This document shows, piece after piece, positions 8,515 to 18,645 of a stretch of DNA of 64,000 nt. The stretch covers positions 372,001 through 436,000 of the forward strand of contig NZ_FNOX01000005.1 in NCBI RefSeq assembly GCF_900107155.1, read 5' to 3'. The DNA is from Pseudomonas salomonii (GTDB lineage Bacteria > Pseudomonadota > Gammaproteobacteria > Pseudomonadales > Pseudomonadaceae). Numbering within the stretch: position 1 is the stretch's first letter; the number at the start of each line of letters is the position of its first letter. The position numbers and the translations under genes are program-made. Under the pieces are notes generated by a model, which worked only from the letters and a program-made list of their open reading frames with translations, was not told the DNA's origin and made no database searches.

Positions 8515-9990
8515 ATGTGGCGTGAAACCAAAATTCTGCTGATTGATGACGATAGCGTCCGTCGCCGCGATTTGGCGGTGATTTTAAATTTTCTCGGTGA
8601 AGAAAATTTGCCCTGCGGCAGCCATGACTGGCAGCAGGCGGTCAGCTCTTTGTCGTCGAGCCGTGAAGTTATTTGTGTGCTGATCGGGACGGTAAATGCT
8701 CCTGGCGCCATTTTGGGCCTGTTAAAGACACTGTCGACCTGGGATGAGTTCCTTCCGGTGTTGCTGATGGGTGATATTTCTTCCGTGGACCTGCCGGAAG
8801 ACCAGCGCCGCCGCGTGCTTTCAACCCTGGAAATGCCGCCCAGCTACAGCAAATTGCTCGACTCCCTGCACCGTGCCCAGGTCTATCGCGAGATGTACGA
8901 CCAGGCTCGCGAGCGCGGCCGTCACCGTGAACCCAACCTGTTCCGCAGCCTCGTCGGCACCAGCCGTGCGATTCAGCATGTGCGCCAGATGATGCAGCAA
9001 GTCGCCGACACCGACGCCAGCGTGCTGATCCTTGGCGAATCCGGCACCGGCAAGGAAGTGGTTGCCCGCAACCTGCACTATCACTCCAAGCGCCGCGACG
9101 GGCCATTCGTGCCGGTCAACTGCGGGGCGATCCCGGCAGAGCTGCTTGAAAGCGAACTGTTCGGCCACGAGAAGGGCGCCTTTACCGGGGCGATCACCAG
9201 CCGTGCCGGGCGTTTCGAACTGGCCAACGGCGGCACCTTGTTCCTCGACGAAATCGGCGACATGCCGCTGCCGATGCAGGTCAAGCTGTTGCGCGTATTG
9301 CAGGAGCGCACCTTCGAGCGCGTGGGCAGCAACAAGACCCAGAGCGTCGACGTGCGCATCATTGCCGCCACGCACAAAAACCTCGAAAGCATGATCGAGG
9401 TCGGCAGCTTCCGCGAAGACCTGTACTACCGCCTCAACGTATTCCCCATCGAGATGGCCCCGCTGCGCGAGCGCGTGGAAGACATCCCGTTGCTGATGAA
9501 CGAGTTGATCTCGCGCATGGAGCACGAAAAGCGCGGTTCGATTCGCTTCAACTCCGCCGCGATCATGTCGCTGTGCCGCCACGGCTGGCCGGGCAACGTG
9601 CGTGAGCTGGCCAACCTGGTAGAGCGCATGGCGATCATGCACCCCTACGGTGTGATCGGCGTGGTCGAACTGCCGAAGAAATTCCGTTACGTCGACGACG
9701 AAGACGAACAACTGGTCGACAGCCTGCGCACCGACCTCGAAGAGCGCGTGGCCATCAACGGCCACACGCCGGACTTCGGCGCCACCGCCATGCTGCCGCC
9801 CGAAGGCCTGGACTTGAAGGACTACCTCGGTAGCCTCGAGCAGGGCCTGATCCAGCAGGCGCTGGACGATGCCAACGGCATTGTTGCCCGCGCCGCCGAA
9901 CGCTTGCGAATCCGTCGAACCACCCTGGTGGAGAAGATGCGCAAGTACGGTATGAGCCGCCGGGAAGGTGATGAACAGGCGGATGATTGA
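8515..9990 (+). CDS. fleQ: Master flagellar regulator FleQ (sigma-54 enhancer-binding protein)
   Basis: FleQ, 491 aa, is the class I activator of flagellar genes with sigma-54 and, in related species, a c-di-GMP-responsive regulator of exopolysaccharide genes. Domains: a degenerate receiver-like FleQ domain (1-120) without a clear phospho-acceptor; an AAA+ domain with Walker A GESGTGKE (174-181) and the sigma-54 contact loop GAFTGA (221-226); and a Fis-type HTH (about 445-485, [20 protein letters not shown]). The ATPase activity is antagonised by FleN, encoded at 33583. The N-terminus [14 protein letters not shown] matches the family start. Two tandem hairpins close the gene. Confidence 0.97.
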   Translation: MWRETKILLIDDDSVRRRDLAVILNFLGEENLPCGSHDWQQAVSSLSSSREVICVLIGTVNAPGAILGLLKTLSTWDEFLPVLLMGDISSVDLPEDQRRRVLSTLEMPPSYSKLLDSLHRAQVYREMYDQARERGRHREPNLFRSLVGTSRAIQHVRQMMQQVADTDASVLILGESGTGKEVVARNLHYHSKRRDGPFVPVNCGAIPAELLESELFGHEKGAFTGAITSRAGRFELANGGTLFLDEIGDMPLPMQVKLLRVLQERTFERVGSNKTQSVDVRIIAATHKNLESMIEVGSFREDLYYRLNVFPIEMAPLRERVEDIPLLMNELISRMEHEKRGSIRFNSAAIMSLCRHGWPGNVRELANLVERMAIMHPYGVIGVVELPKKFRYVDDEDEQLVDSLRTDLEERVAINGHTPDFGATAMLPPEGLDLKDYLGSLEQGLIQQALDDANGIVARAAERLRIRRTTLVEKMRKYGMSRREGDEQADD

Positions 9991-10031
9991 CGCCTGTTTT
10001 TTAAGCTACTGAAATTTCAGTAGTTTTTTTT
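9974..10031 (+). terminator. Tandem terminators after fleQ
   Basis: The first hairpin (AACAGGCG at 9974-9981 with CGCCTGTT at 9991-9998, then T-run) encloses the fleQ stop codon in its loop. The second (CTACTGAA/TTCAGTAG, 10006-10023) is followed by a run of T. Together they insulate fleQ from the sigma-54 promoter of fleSR that begins immediately after. Confidence 0.85.
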
Positions 10032-10048
10032 AGGCACGGGTATTGCTA
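10032..10048 (+). promoter_or_regulatory. Sigma-54 promoter of fleSR
   Basis: AGGCACGGGTATTGCTA carries the invariant GG (10033-10034) and GC (10045-10046) separated by exactly 10 nt and matches TGGCAC-N5-TTGCW closely. It lies 50 nt upstream of the fleS start. Confidence 0.9.
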
Positions 10049-10097
10049 CAGCCCTCGCAACGTTCCGTTTAACTGACGGTCAGCCAAGCGAGAGAGC

Positions 10098-11312
10098 ATG
10101 ATGCCCCACGCCGCCCAACTTTCTTCCGCCCCTGCTATTGCGGGGCTCGTTCCGTCCTCAGAGCCGCTGACCCGGCAGGGTCTTGAACAGGCGTTCTCGC
10201 AGTTCAACCAGATGTCGAGCCAACTGACTGACTCTTACAGCTTGCTGGAGGCGCGGGTTTCCGAGCTTAAAGGCGAGCTGGCGGTGGTCAGTGCCCAGCG
10301 CATGCAAGAGCTGGCCGAGAAAGAGCGCCTGGCCAACCGTCTGCAAAACCTGCTGTCGCTGCTGCCCGGTGGCGTAATCGTCATTGATGATCAGGGCCGC
10401 GTGCGCGAAGCCAACCCGGCTGCGGTCGACATGCTCGGCCTGCCGCTGGAAGGCGAGTTGTGGCGCGAAGTCATCGCCCGCTGCTTCGCCCCCCGTGAAG
10501 ACGACGGCCACGAAATATCCCTCAAGGACGGCCGCCGCCTGTCCATCGCCACCCGTTCCCTGGACGCCGAGCCTGGCCAACTGGTGCTGCTCAACGACCT
10601 GACGGAAACCCGTCACCTGCAAGACCAGCTGGCGCGCCATGAACGCTTGTCGTCGTTGGGGCGGATGGTCGCTTCGTTGGCGCATCAGATCCGCACGCCG
10701 TTGTCGGCGGCGCTGATCTACGCCAGTCATTTGACTGACGAGCAATTGCCGGCCGCCACCCATCAGCGTTTTGCTGGCCGTCTCAAAGAGCGCTTGCATG
10801 AGTTGGAGCACCAGGTGCGCGACATGCTGGTGTTCGCCCGCGGCGAATTGCCGCTGACCGACCGCGTTACGCCCGCCCTGTTGATGCAGTCGCTGCAAGC
10901 GGCGGCCGCCACCCATATCCAGGACGCCCAGGTGCGCTGGCAGTGCGACAGCCACCAGGGCGAGTTGCTGTGCAATCGCGACACCCTGGTCGGCGCCTTG
11001 CTTAACCTGATCGAAAACGCCACCCAGGCCAGTGGCCTCGGAGCGCGGCTCAAGGTCCACCTGTACACCCGCGAGCAAACCCTGCGCCTGTGTATCAGCG
11101 ACAGCGGCAGCGGCATCGAACCGCGTGTGCTGCAACGCCTGGGCGAACCGTTTTTTACCACCAAGACCAACGGCACCGGCCTCGGCCTGACCGTGGTCAA
11201 GGCCGTGGCACGTGCGCATCAGGGAGAATTGCAACTGCACTCCCGATTGGGGCGTGGCACCTGTGCATTGATGACCTTGCCACTGTTTTCCAGCACGGCA
11301 AGCGCGGAGTAA
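10098..11312 (+). CDS. fleS: Sensor histidine kinase FleS
   Basis: FleS, 404 aa, is the kinase of the FleSR pair that switches on class III flagellar genes. It has no transmembrane segment and is probably cytoplasmic. The order is an N-terminal coiled coil (about 35-80), a PAS domain (about 85-165), HisKA with the H-box SLAHQIRTPLSAAL (His196), and HATPase_c with an N-box NLIENATQASG and G-boxes (DSGSGIEP, GTGLGLTVV). The start is ATG 10098; the adjacent ATG 10101 is equally placed behind AGCGAGAGAG. fleR follows after 7 nt. Confidence 0.95.
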   Translation: MMPHAAQLSSAPAIAGLVPSSEPLTRQGLEQAFSQFNQMSSQLTDSYSLLEARVSELKGELAVVSAQRMQELAEKERLANRLQNLLSLLPGGVIVIDDQGRVREANPAAVDMLGLPLEGELWREVIARCFAPREDDGHEISLKDGRRLSIATRSLDAEPGQLVLLNDLTETRHLQDQLARHERLSSLGRMVASLAHQIRTPLSAALIYASHLTDEQLPAATHQRFAGRLKERLHELEHQVRDMLVFARGELPLTDRVTPALLMQSLQAAAATHIQDAQVRWQCDSHQGELLCNRDTLVGALLNLIENATQASGLGARLKVHLYTREQTLRLCISDSGSGIEPRVLQRLGEPFFTTKTNGTGLGLTVVKAVARAHQGELQLHSRLGRGTCALMTLPLFSSTASAE

Positions 11313-11319
11313 AAGGACT

Positions 11320-12699
11320 ATGGCTATCAAGGTTTTACTGGTCGAAGACGATCGCGCCCTGCGTGAAGCATTGGCTGACACGCTGCTGCTGGCGGGCCAT
11401 GACTACCGGGCGGTCGGTTCTGCCGAGGAAGCCTTGGAGGCGGTCGAGCAGGAATCTTTCAGCCTGGTGGTCAGTGACGTCAACATGCCCGGCATGGACG
11501 GCCACCAGTTGCTCGGCCTGCTGCGCGCGCGCAAGCCGCAGTTGCCGGTGCTGCTGATGACCGCCCATGGCGCCGTGGAGCGGGCGGTGGACGCCATGCG
11601 CCAGGGCGCGGCGGATTACCTGGTCAAACCCTTTGAGCCTAAAGCCTTGATCGAACTGGTTGCCCGGCATGCACTCGGCGTTGTTTCGAACGCCGAAGGC
11701 CAAGGCCCGATTGCCTTTGAACCGGCCAGCGCACAGTTGCTGGAACTGGCGGCCCGTGTGGCGCGCAGCGATTCCACCGTGCTGATCTCCGGCGAGTCCG
11801 GCACCGGTAAAGAAGTGCTGGCGCGGTATATCCACCAACAATCGAGCCGTGCCAAACAACCGTTCATCGCGATCAACTGCGCGGCGATCCCTGACAACAT
11901 GCTCGAAGCCACCTTGTTCGGCCATGAAAAAGGCTCGTTCACCGGCGCCATCGCGGCCCAGGCCGGCAAGTTCGAACAGGCCGACGGCGGCACCATCCTG
12001 CTCGACGAAATCTCGGAAATGCCCCTGGGCCTGCAAGCCAAGCTGCTGCGGGTGTTGCAGGAGCGTGAGGTGGAGCGCGTGGGTGCGCGCAAGCCGATCC
12101 AGCTGGATATCCGCGTGGTTGCCACCACCAACCGCGACCTTGCGGGCGAAGTGGCGGCGGGGCGCTTTCGTGAAGACCTGTTCTACCGGCTATCCGTATT
12201 CCCGCTGGCCTGGCGCCCGTTGCGCGAACGCCCGGCGGACATCATCCCGCTGGCCGAGCGCCTGCTGAACAACCACGTCAAAAAAATGAAGCACGCCCAG
12301 GCGCGGCTGTCGGCCGAGGCTCAGGCTTGCCTGATCAGCTACCCATGGCCGGGCAACGTGCGCGAATTGGACAACGCCATCCAGCGTGCGCTGATTTTGC
12401 AGCAGGGCGGTTTGATCCAGCCGCAGGACTTTTGCCTGGCCATGGGCAGTGGCAGCGCGCCGTTGCCGAGCCTGGCGCCCGCACCGGTGGCGGCTGCCGA
12501 TACCGAGTCCGGCGGTGCGCTGGGCGACGACCTGCGCCGCCGCGAATTCCAAATGATCATCGACACCTTGCGTGCCGAGCGCGGCCGTCGCAAAGAGGCC
12601 GCTGAGCGCCTGGGCATCAGCCCGCGCACCCTGCGCTACAAGCTGGCGCAGATGCGCGACGCCGGCATGGACGTGGAAGCCTACCTGTTCGCCACCTGA
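11320..12699 (+). CDS. fleR: Response regulator FleR (sigma-54 activator)
   Basis: FleR, 459 aa, is an NtrC-type regulator phosphorylated by FleS. It has a receiver domain (1-120, acidic pocket ED-D, phospho-Asp53 in VVSDVNMPGMDG), an AAA+ sigma-54 interaction domain (Walker [15 protein letters not shown] in place of the usual GAFTGA), and a C-terminal Fis HTH (AAERLGISPRTLRYKLAQM). Its expected targets include the sigma-54 promoters marked in this window. Ribosome site AAAAGGACT precedes ATG 11320. A bulged hairpin terminator follows. Confidence 0.95.
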   Translation: MAIKVLLVEDDRALREALADTLLLAGHDYRAVGSAEEALEAVEQESFSLVVSDVNMPGMDGHQLLGLLRARKPQLPVLLMTAHGAVERAVDAMRQGAADYLVKPFEPKALIELVARHALGVVSNAEGQGPIAFEPASAQLLELAARVARSDSTVLISGESGTGKEVLARYIHQQSSRAKQPFIAINCAAIPDNMLEATLFGHEKGSFTGAIAAQAGKFEQADGGTILLDEISEMPLGLQAKLLRVLQEREVERVGARKPIQLDIRVVATTNRDLAGEVAAGRFREDLFYRLSVFPLAWRPLRERPADIIPLAERLLNNHVKKMKHAQARLSAEAQACLISYPWPGNVRELDNAIQRALILQQGGLIQPQDFCLAMGSGSAPLPSLAPAPVAAADTESGGALGDDLRRREFQMIIDTLRAERGRRKEAAERLGISPRTLRYKLAQMRDAGMDVEAYLFAT

Positions 12700-12707
12700 C
12701 CGGTAAC

Positions 12708-12735
12708 AAGGTCGACAAGGTTTGTCGCCTTTTCT
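12708..12735 (+). terminator. Terminator after fleR
   Basis: AAGG-T-CGACAA pairs with TTGTCG-CCTT (one bulged T), followed by TTTCTT. It lies 9 nt after the fleR stop and 19 nt before the fliE promoter. Confidence 0.65.
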
Positions 12736-12753
12736 TACGAGTTGCTACAGAGC

Positions 12754-12770
12754 TGGCACCCTTGTTGCTA
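12754..12770 (+). promoter_or_regulatory. Sigma-54 promoter of the fliEFGHIJ operon
   Basis: TGGCACCCTTGTTGCTA has GG (12755-12756) and GC (12767-12768) with a 10-nt gap and an exact TGGCAC-N5-TTGCTA match. It lies 60 nt upstream of fliE. Confidence 0.93.
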
Positions 12771-12830
12771 CCTCCCCTGGTAATTGCTGCGTAGTGTCAA
12801 AAAATTGCGGGTCGTCGGAGAGAGAAGGTC

Positions 12831-13160
12831 ATGAGCCAGGGTATTGAGTTCAATCGGTTGATGTTGGATATGCGCTCCATGCAAATGGATGCCATGGCTC
12901 AACCGAAATCCGTCGCGCCAGCGCCGGAATTGGGCCAAAGCAGTTTTGCCGACATGCTCGGTCAGGCAATCAACAAAGTCAGCGACACCCAGCAAGCCTC
13001 CAATCAGTTGGCCACCGCCTTCGAGATCGGCAAGAGCGGCGTGGACCTCACCGATGTGATGGTCGCTTCGCAAAAGGCCAGCGTTTCCTTTCAAGCCTTG
13101 ACCCAAGTGCGTAACAAGCTGGTTCAGGCTTATCAAGACATCATGCAGATGCCGGTTTAA
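12831..13160 (+). CDS. fliE: Flagellar hook-basal body protein FliE
   Basis: FliE, 109 aa, is the adaptor between the MS ring and the proximal rod and the first export substrate. Residues 35-109 show the conserved family features: [20 protein letters not shown], then [20 protein letters not shown] and the C-terminal [17 protein letters not shown]. It opens the operon behind a sigma-54 promoter; the ribosome site is GGAGAGAGAAGG. fliF follows after 16 nt. Confidence 0.95.
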   Translation: MSQGIEFNRLMLDMRSMQMDAMAQPKSVAPAPELGQSSFADMLGQAINKVSDTQQASNQLATAFEIGKSGVDLTDVMVASQKASVSFQALTQVRNKLVQAYQDIMQMPV

Positions 13161-13176
13161 GGACGAGATTTAAGTC

Positions 13177-14952
13177 ATGGCAGAAGCAGTCTCCGACAAC
13201 GTACCCGCCAAGGCAGACGGCAAGCCGCCGCTGTTTGGCCTGTCGTTCCTGGAAAACCTCTCGGAAATGACCATGCTGCGGCAGGTGGGCCTGATGGTCG
13301 GCCTGGCGGCGAGCGTGGCGATTGGTTTTGCCGTGGTGTTGTGGTCGCAGCAACCCGATTACCGTCCGCTGTACGGCAGCCTGGCCGGCATGGATTCCAA
13401 GCAGATCATGGAAACCCTGGCCGCCGCCGACATCGCCTACACCGTGGAGCCCAATTCCGGCGCCTTGCTGGTCAAGTCCGATGACGTGGCCCGTGCGCGC
13501 ATGAAGCTGGCTGCGGCTGGTGTAACGCCGTCCGACAGCAATATCGGTTTTGAAATCCTCGACAAGGACCAGGGCCTGGGCACCAGCCAGTTCATGGAAG
13601 CCACCCGCTACCGTCGTGGCCTGGAAGGCGAACTGGCGCGCACCATCAGCAGCTTGAACAACGTCAAGGGCGCCCGCGTGCACCTGGCGATCCCGAAAAG
13701 CTCGGTGTTCGTGCGTGACGAACGCAAGCCAAGTGCCTCGGTATTGGTCGAACTGTTTTCCGGCCGCTCCCTGGAGCCTGGCCAGGTACTGGCGATCATC
13801 AACCTGGTGGCCACCAGCGTTCCCGAATTGAGCAAGTCGCAAATCACTGTGGTCGACCAGAAGGGCAACCTGCTGTCGGACCAGGCCGAGAACTCCGCGC
13901 TGACCCAGGCCGGCAAGCAGTTCGACTACAGCCGCCGCATGGAAAGCATGCTGACCCAGCGGGTGCACAACATCCTGCAACCGGTGCTGGGCAATGACCG
14001 CTACAAGGCTGAAGTGTCCGCCGACGTGGATTTCAGCGCGGTCGAGTCGACCTCCGAACAGTTCAACCCGGACCAGCCTGCGCTGCGCAGCGAGCAGTCC
14101 ACCAGCGAACAACGTACCGCCAGCAATGGCCCGCAAGGTGTGCCGGGTGCCCTGAGCAACCAGCCACCGGCCCCGGCGACTGCACCACAAACCACCGGTG
14201 GCGCCGCTGCCACGGCTGGCGCGATCCAGCCGGGCCAACCACTGTTGGACGCCAACGGCCAGCAGATCATGGACCCGGCCACCGGCCAGCCCATGCTCGC
14301 ACCGTACCCGGCGGACAAGCGTAACCAGTCGACCAAGAACTTCGAACTCGACCGTTCCATCAGCCACACCAAACAGCAGCAGGGCAAGATCAATCGCCTG
14401 TCGGTGTCGGTGGTGGTCGATGATCAGGTCAAGGTCAACCCGGCGGATGGTGCCGTCACCCGTGCACCGTGGAGCAGCGATGAATTGGCGCGTTTCACGC
14501 GCCTGGTACAGGACGCCGTCGGTTTCGACGCCAGCCGTGGAGACAGCGTCAGCGTGATCAACATGCCGTTCTCCGCCGAGCGCGCCGAAGTGATCGCCGA
14601 CCCGGCGTTCTACACGCAGCCATGGTTCTGGGACATCGTTAAACAAGTGCTGGGTGTGTTGTTCATCCTGGTGCTGGTGTTCGGCGTGCTGCGCCCGGTG
14701 CTCAACAACATCACCGGCAACGGCAAGAAACAGCTGGCTTTGGCCGGTGGCGACGTCGAGTTGGGTGGCATGGGCGGCCTGGACGGCGAACTGGCCAACG
14801 ACCGCGTCAGCCTCGGCGGCCCGCAAAGCATCCTGTTGCCAAGCCCGAGCGAAGGCTACGACGCTCAGCTGAATGCAATCAAGAGTCTGGTAGCAGAAGA
14901 CCCGGGCCGTGTGGCTCAGGTCGTGAAAGAGTGGATCAACGCAGATGAGTGA
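13177..14952 (+). CDS. fliF: Flagellar M-ring protein FliF
   Basis: FliF, 591 aa, forms the MS ring in the inner membrane. Two transmembrane helices bracket the periplasmic region: about 37-56 (VGLMVGLAASVAIGFAVVLW) and about 491-509. The YscJ/FliF ring-building motif follows TM1. Residues about 310-385 are a Pro/Ala/Gly-rich insertion in the collar domain. The C-terminal cytoplasmic tail (PSEGYDAQLNAIKSLVAEDP) is the FliG-binding segment. The stop overlaps the fliG start by 8 bp, which suggests translational coupling of these partner proteins. Confidence 0.97.
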   Translation: MAEAVSDNVPAKADGKPPLFGLSFLENLSEMTMLRQVGLMVGLAASVAIGFAVVLWSQQPDYRPLYGSLAGMDSKQIMETLAAADIAYTVEPNSGALLVKSDDVARARMKLAAAGVTPSDSNIGFEILDKDQGLGTSQFMEATRYRRGLEGELARTISSLNNVKGARVHLAIPKSSVFVRDERKPSASVLVELFSGRSLEPGQVLAIINLVATSVPELSKSQITVVDQKGNLLSDQAENSALTQAGKQFDYSRRMESMLTQRVHNILQPVLGNDRYKAEVSADVDFSAVESTSEQFNPDQPALRSEQSTSEQRTASNGPQGVPGALSNQPPAPATAPQTTGGAAATAGAIQPGQPLLDANGQQIMDPATGQPMLAPYPADKRNQSTKNFELDRSISHTKQQQGKINRLSVSVVVDDQVKVNPADGAVTRAPWSSDELARFTRLVQDAVGFDASRGDSVSVINMPFSAERAEVIADPAFYTQPWFWDIVKQVLGVLFILVLVFGVLRPVLNNITGNGKKQLALAGGDVELGGMGGLDGELANDRVSLGGPQSILLPSPSEGYDAQLNAIKSLVAEDPGRVAQVVKEWINADE

Positions 14953-15964
14953 TAATCGAGCCGCTGTTGCCAAGCTCACCAAGGTCGATAAAGCCGCAGT
15001 TCTGCTGCTGTCCCTGGGTGAAACCGACGCCGCCCAAGTGCTGCGCCACATGGGGCCTAAAGAGGTCCAGCGGGTGGGCGTGGCCATGGCGCAGATGCGC
15101 AATGTGCACCGCGAGCAAGTCGAGCAGGTGATGAGCGAGTTCGTCGAGATCGTCGGCGACCAGACCAGCCTGGGCGTCGGCTCCGACAGCTATATCCGCA
15201 AGATGCTCACCTCGGCTCTTGGCGAAGACAAGGCCAACGGCCTGATCGACCGCATCCTGCTGGGCGGCAACACCAGTGGCCTGGACAGCCTCAAGTGGAT
15301 GGAACCGCGCGCGGTGGCCGACGTGATCCGCTATGAGCACCCGCAGATCCAGGCGATCGTCGTGGCTTACCTCGACCCGGACCAGGCCGGTGAAGTGCTC
15401 GGCCACTTCGACCATAAAGTGCGCCTGGACATCATCCTGCGCGTGTCGTCGCTGAACACCGTGCAGCCGGCAGCCCTGAAAGAACTCAACACGATTCTGG
15501 AGAAGCAGTTCTCCGGCAACTCGAATGCTTCGCGCACCACCTTGGGCGGCATCAAGCGTGCGGCCGACATCATGAACTTCCTCGACAGCTCGGTCGAAGG
15601 CCAGTTGATGGACTCGATCCGCGAGATCGACGACACCCTGTCCGGCCAGATCGAAGACCTCATGTTCGTGTTCAACAACCTCTCCGATGTCGACGACCGT
15701 GGCATCCAGGCGTTGCTGCGCGAAGTCTCCTCCGACGTGCTGGTGCTGGCCCTCAAGGGCTCGGACGAAAACGTCAAAGAGAAGATCTTCAAGAACATGT
15801 CCAAGCGTGCTTCCGAACTGTTGCGCGACGACCTCGAAGCCAAAGGCCCGGTGCGCGTCAGCGACGTCGAAACCGCGCAGAAAGAAATCCTCACCATTGC
15901 CCGCCGTATGGCCGAAGCCGGAGAAATCGTTCTCGGCGGGAAGGGCGGCGAAGAAATGATCTAA
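14945..15964 (+). CDS. fliG: Flagellar motor switch protein FliG
   Basis: FliG, 339 aa, is the switch protein that binds FliF and interacts with the stator. N, middle and C domains are recognisable: AAVLLLSLGETDAAQVLRHM at the N-terminus, the EHPQIQAIVVAYL motif of the middle domain, and a C-terminal domain with the charged torque helix (DDRGIQALLREVSSDVLVLA). Length is typical. The start overlaps fliF; fliH begins 10 nt after the stop. Confidence 0.97.
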   Translation: MSDNRAAVAKLTKVDKAAVLLLSLGETDAAQVLRHMGPKEVQRVGVAMAQMRNVHREQVEQVMSEFVEIVGDQTSLGVGSDSYIRKMLTSALGEDKANGLIDRILLGGNTSGLDSLKWMEPRAVADVIRYEHPQIQAIVVAYLDPDQAGEVLGHFDHKVRLDIILRVSSLNTVQPAALKELNTILEKQFSGNSNASRTTLGGIKRAADIMNFLDSSVEGQLMDSIREIDDTLSGQIEDLMFVFNNLSDVDDRGIQALLREVSSDVLVLALKGSDENVKEKIFKNMSKRASELLRDDLEAKGPVRVSDVETAQKEILTIARRMAEAGEIVLGGKGGEEMI

Positions 15965-15974
15965 GGCGCGTCCC

Positions 15975-16739
15975 ATGTCGAACAAAGATGAGACGCCCAG
16001 CGATCTGATTCGCGCGCGGGATGTCGGCGGGTTCGACATCTGGTCGCTGCCCAGCTTCGATCCGCATGTGCCGGAGCCTGAGCCTGAACCGGTGGTTGAA
16101 ACGCCGGTAGAGATGGAAGAAGTGCCGCTGGATGAAGTCCAGCCACTGACCCTTGAAGAGTTGGAGGCCATCCGCCAGGAAGCCTACAACGAAGGCTTTG
16201 CGGCCGGCGAGAAGGACGGCTTTCGCAGCACCACCCTCAAGGTGCGCCAGGAAGCCGAAGAGGCGCTCAGCGTCAAACTCGCCAGCCTTGAGCGGCTGAT
16301 GGGCACGCTGTTCGACCCGATTGCCGAGCAGGATACGCAGATCGAAAAAGCCATGGTCGGCCTGGTCGAGCACATTGCTCGCCAGGTGATCCAGCGCGAA
16401 CTGGTGCTCGATTCCAGCCATATCGAAAGCGTCATGCGCGAAGCCCTCAAGCTGCTGCCGTTGGGCGTGGGCAATGTGCGCCTGTACATCAACCCGCAGG
16501 ATTTCGAACAGGTCAAAGCCCTGCGCGAGCGCCATGAAGAAACCTGGCGCATCGTCGAGGACGCGGCGTTGTTGCCCGGTGGTTGCCGCGTCGAGACGGA
16601 ACACAGCCGCATCGATGCCACGGTGGAAACCCGTATCAGCCAGATCATGGCCAAGCTGTTTGATCAACTGCATGAACAAGCCCTGCACCCGGCCGAGCCA
16701 GACCTGAGTGTGGACCTGGACGCCGCCGATGCGCCTTGA
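15975..16739 (+). CDS. fliH: Flagellar assembly protein FliH
   Basis: FliH, 254 aa, is the peripheral stalk-like regulator that tethers and inhibits the export ATPase FliI. The N-terminal 60 residues are acidic and Pro/Glu-rich with a conserved SLPSFDP. The segment [15 protein letters not shown] carries small-residue periodicity like the GxxxG repeats of FliH. The C-terminal half resembles the V/F-type ATPase subunit E family ([20 protein letters not shown]). The stop overlaps the fliI start. Confidence 0.93.
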   Translation: MSNKDETPSDLIRARDVGGFDIWSLPSFDPHVPEPEPEPVVETPVEMEEVPLDEVQPLTLEELEAIRQEAYNEGFAAGEKDGFRSTTLKVRQEAEEALSVKLASLERLMGTLFDPIAEQDTQIEKAMVGLVEHIARQVIQRELVLDSSHIESVMREALKLLPLGVGNVRLYINPQDFEQVKALRERHEETWRIVEDAALLPGGCRVETEHSRIDATVETRISQIMAKLFDQLHEQALHPAEPDLSVDLDAADAP

Positions 16740-18087
16740 TCGCACCAGCTTCGCCAAGCGCCTGGGCGGCTATGCCGAGCTCACTGAGTTGCCCGGCCAG
16801 CCGATTCTCGAAGGGCGCCTGCTGCGCATGGTTGGCCTCACTCTCGAGGCCGAAGGCCTGCGCGCCGCCATGGGCAGCCGCTGCCTGGTGATCAACGACG
16901 ACAGCTACCACCCGGTGCAGGTCGAGGCCGAGGTGATGGGCTTTTCCGGCAGCAAGATTTTCCTCATGCCTGTCGGCAGCCTGGCGGGCATCGCCCCCGG
17001 TGCCCGCGTGGTGCCCTTGGCCGACACCGGCCGCCTGCCCATGGGCATGAGCATGCTCGGCCGCGTGCTCGATGGCGCCGGTCGCGCACTCGACGGCAAA
17101 GGCGGGATGAAGGCCGAAGACTGGGTGCCGATGGACGGCCCGACCATCAACCCGCTCAACCGCAACCCCATCAGCGTGCCGCTGGACGTGGGTATTCGCA
17201 GCATCAACGGTTTATTGACGGTTGGTCGCGGCCAGCGTCTGGGCCTGTTTGCCGGTACCGGCGTGGGTAAGTCGGTGTTGCTGGGCATGATGACGCGCTT
17301 TACCGAGGCCGACATTATCGTGGTCGGGCTGATCGGCGAGCGCGGCCGTGAAGTGAAAGAATTCATCGAGCACAGCCTCGGTGAAGAAGGCCTCAAACGC
17401 TCGGTGGTGGTCGCATCCCCAGCCGACGATGCGCCGCTGATGCGCCTGCGCGCCGCGATGTACTGCACGCGTATCGCCGAATATTTTCGCGACAAGGGCA
17501 AGAATGTCCTGTTGCTGATGGACTCGCTCACGCGTTTTGCCCAGGCCCAGCGGGAAATCGCCCTGGCCATCGGCGAGCCGCCCGCCACCAAAGGTTATCC
17601 GCCGTCAGTGTTCGCCAAGCTGCCCAAGCTGGTGGAGCGCGCCGGTAATGCCGAGGCCGGTGGCGGTTCAATAACTGCGTTCTACACCGTGTTGTCCGAA
17701 GGCGATGACCAACAAGACCCGATTGCCGACTCGGCGCGGGGCGTGCTCGACGGCCACATCGTGTTGTCACGGCGGTTGGCGGAGGAGGGGCACTACCCGG
17801 CCATCGACATCGAAGCCTCGATCAGCCGGGTGATGCCGGCGGTGGTCACCGCAGAGCACATGGCCCGTGCGCAGCACTTCAAACAACTGTGGTCGCGTTA
17901 TCAGCAGAGCCGAGACCTGATCAGCGTCGGCGCCTACGTGGCCGGTGGCGATCGCGAAACCGACCTGGCCATCGCGCTGCAACCGCAGTTGGTGAGCTAC
18001 CTGCGCCAGGGCCTTAACGACAAAATCAGCATGGGCGAAAGCGAAGCCCACCTGGGCTCGATCTTCGCCCCGGCGCCGGGCGGTTAA
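16729..18087 (+). CDS. fliI: Flagellum-specific ATPase FliI
   Basis: FliI, 452 aa, is the export ATPase, related to F1 beta subunits. Walker A is AGTGVGKS (175-182); Walker B is [12 protein letters not shown]; the type III ATPase signature [16 protein letters not shown] is present. The start ATG 16729 ([12 protein letters not shown]) overlaps the fliH stop and matches the family N-terminus; a GTG at 16708 would add seven unconserved residues. fliJ starts 3 nt after the stop. Confidence 0.97.
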   Translation: MRLDRTSFAKRLGGYAELTELPGQPILEGRLLRMVGLTLEAEGLRAAMGSRCLVINDDSYHPVQVEAEVMGFSGSKIFLMPVGSLAGIAPGARVVPLADTGRLPMGMSMLGRVLDGAGRALDGKGGMKAEDWVPMDGPTINPLNRNPISVPLDVGIRSINGLLTVGRGQRLGLFAGTGVGKSVLLGMMTRFTEADIIVVGLIGERGREVKEFIEHSLGEEGLKRSVVVASPADDAPLMRLRAAMYCTRIAEYFRDKGKNVLLLMDSLTRFAQAQREIALAIGEPPATKGYPPSVFAKLPKLVERAGNAEAGGGSITAFYTVLSEGDDQQDPIADSARGVLDGHIVLSRRLAEEGHYPAIDIEASISRVMPAVVTAEHMARAQHFKQLWSRYQQSRDLISVGAYVAGGDRETDLAIALQPQLVSYLRQGLNDKISMGESEAHLGSIFAPAPGG

Positions 18088-18090
18088 GCC

Positions 18091-18540
18091 ATGGCCAGCA
18101 CCCGTTCTTCACGCCTGGCCCCAGTGGTGGACATGGCCGAAAAGGCCGAGAAAACCGCCGTGCAACGCCTGGGGTATTTCCAGGGTCAGGTGCGCCTGGC
18201 GGAAAGCAAACTGGGTGACCTGGAGCGTTTTCGCAGCGAGTACCAGCAACAGTGGATCGAACGCGGCAGCAAGGGCGTGTCCGGCCAATGGCTGATGGGT
18301 TACCAGGGCTTTCTCAACCAGCTGGAAACTGCCGTGAGCCAACAGCGCCAGAGCCTGGCCTGGCACCAGAATAATCTCGATAAGGCTCGTGAGGCTTGGC
18401 AAGCGGCGTTTGCCCGGGTTGAAGGGTTGCGCAAGCTGGTGCAGCGTTATATCGACGAAGCGCGGGCCATCGAAGACAAGCGCGAGCAAAAGCTGCTCGA
18501 CGAGCTATCACAGCGTCTTCCGCGCCAGTCACAGTACTAA
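18091..18540 (+). CDS. fliJ: Flagellar export protein FliJ
   Basis: FliJ, 149 aa, is the coiled-coil stalk that fits into the FliI hexamer. Almost the whole protein is predicted helical with heptad patterns (for example RSEYQQQWIERGSKG and LAWHQNNLDKAREAWQAAF). It is short, charged, and sits directly after fliI as usual. The ATG overlaps nothing and lies 3 nt after the fliI stop. No clear terminator follows. Confidence 0.9.
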   Translation: MASTRSSRLAPVVDMAEKAEKTAVQRLGYFQGQVRLAESKLGDLERFRSEYQQQWIERGSKGVSGQWLMGYQGFLNQLETAVSQQRQSLAWHQNNLDKAREAWQAAFARVEGLRKLVQRYIDEARAIEDKREQKLLDELSQRLPRQSQY

Positions 18541-18645
18541 CAGCTCCCACACACGCCAGCTCCCACATTTGAGTATCAGTGTTGCTCACATCTCTATCAG
18601 CTGCTAAACCTTGTTGCATATTGCCAATGACAAGGAAGCAGTCAC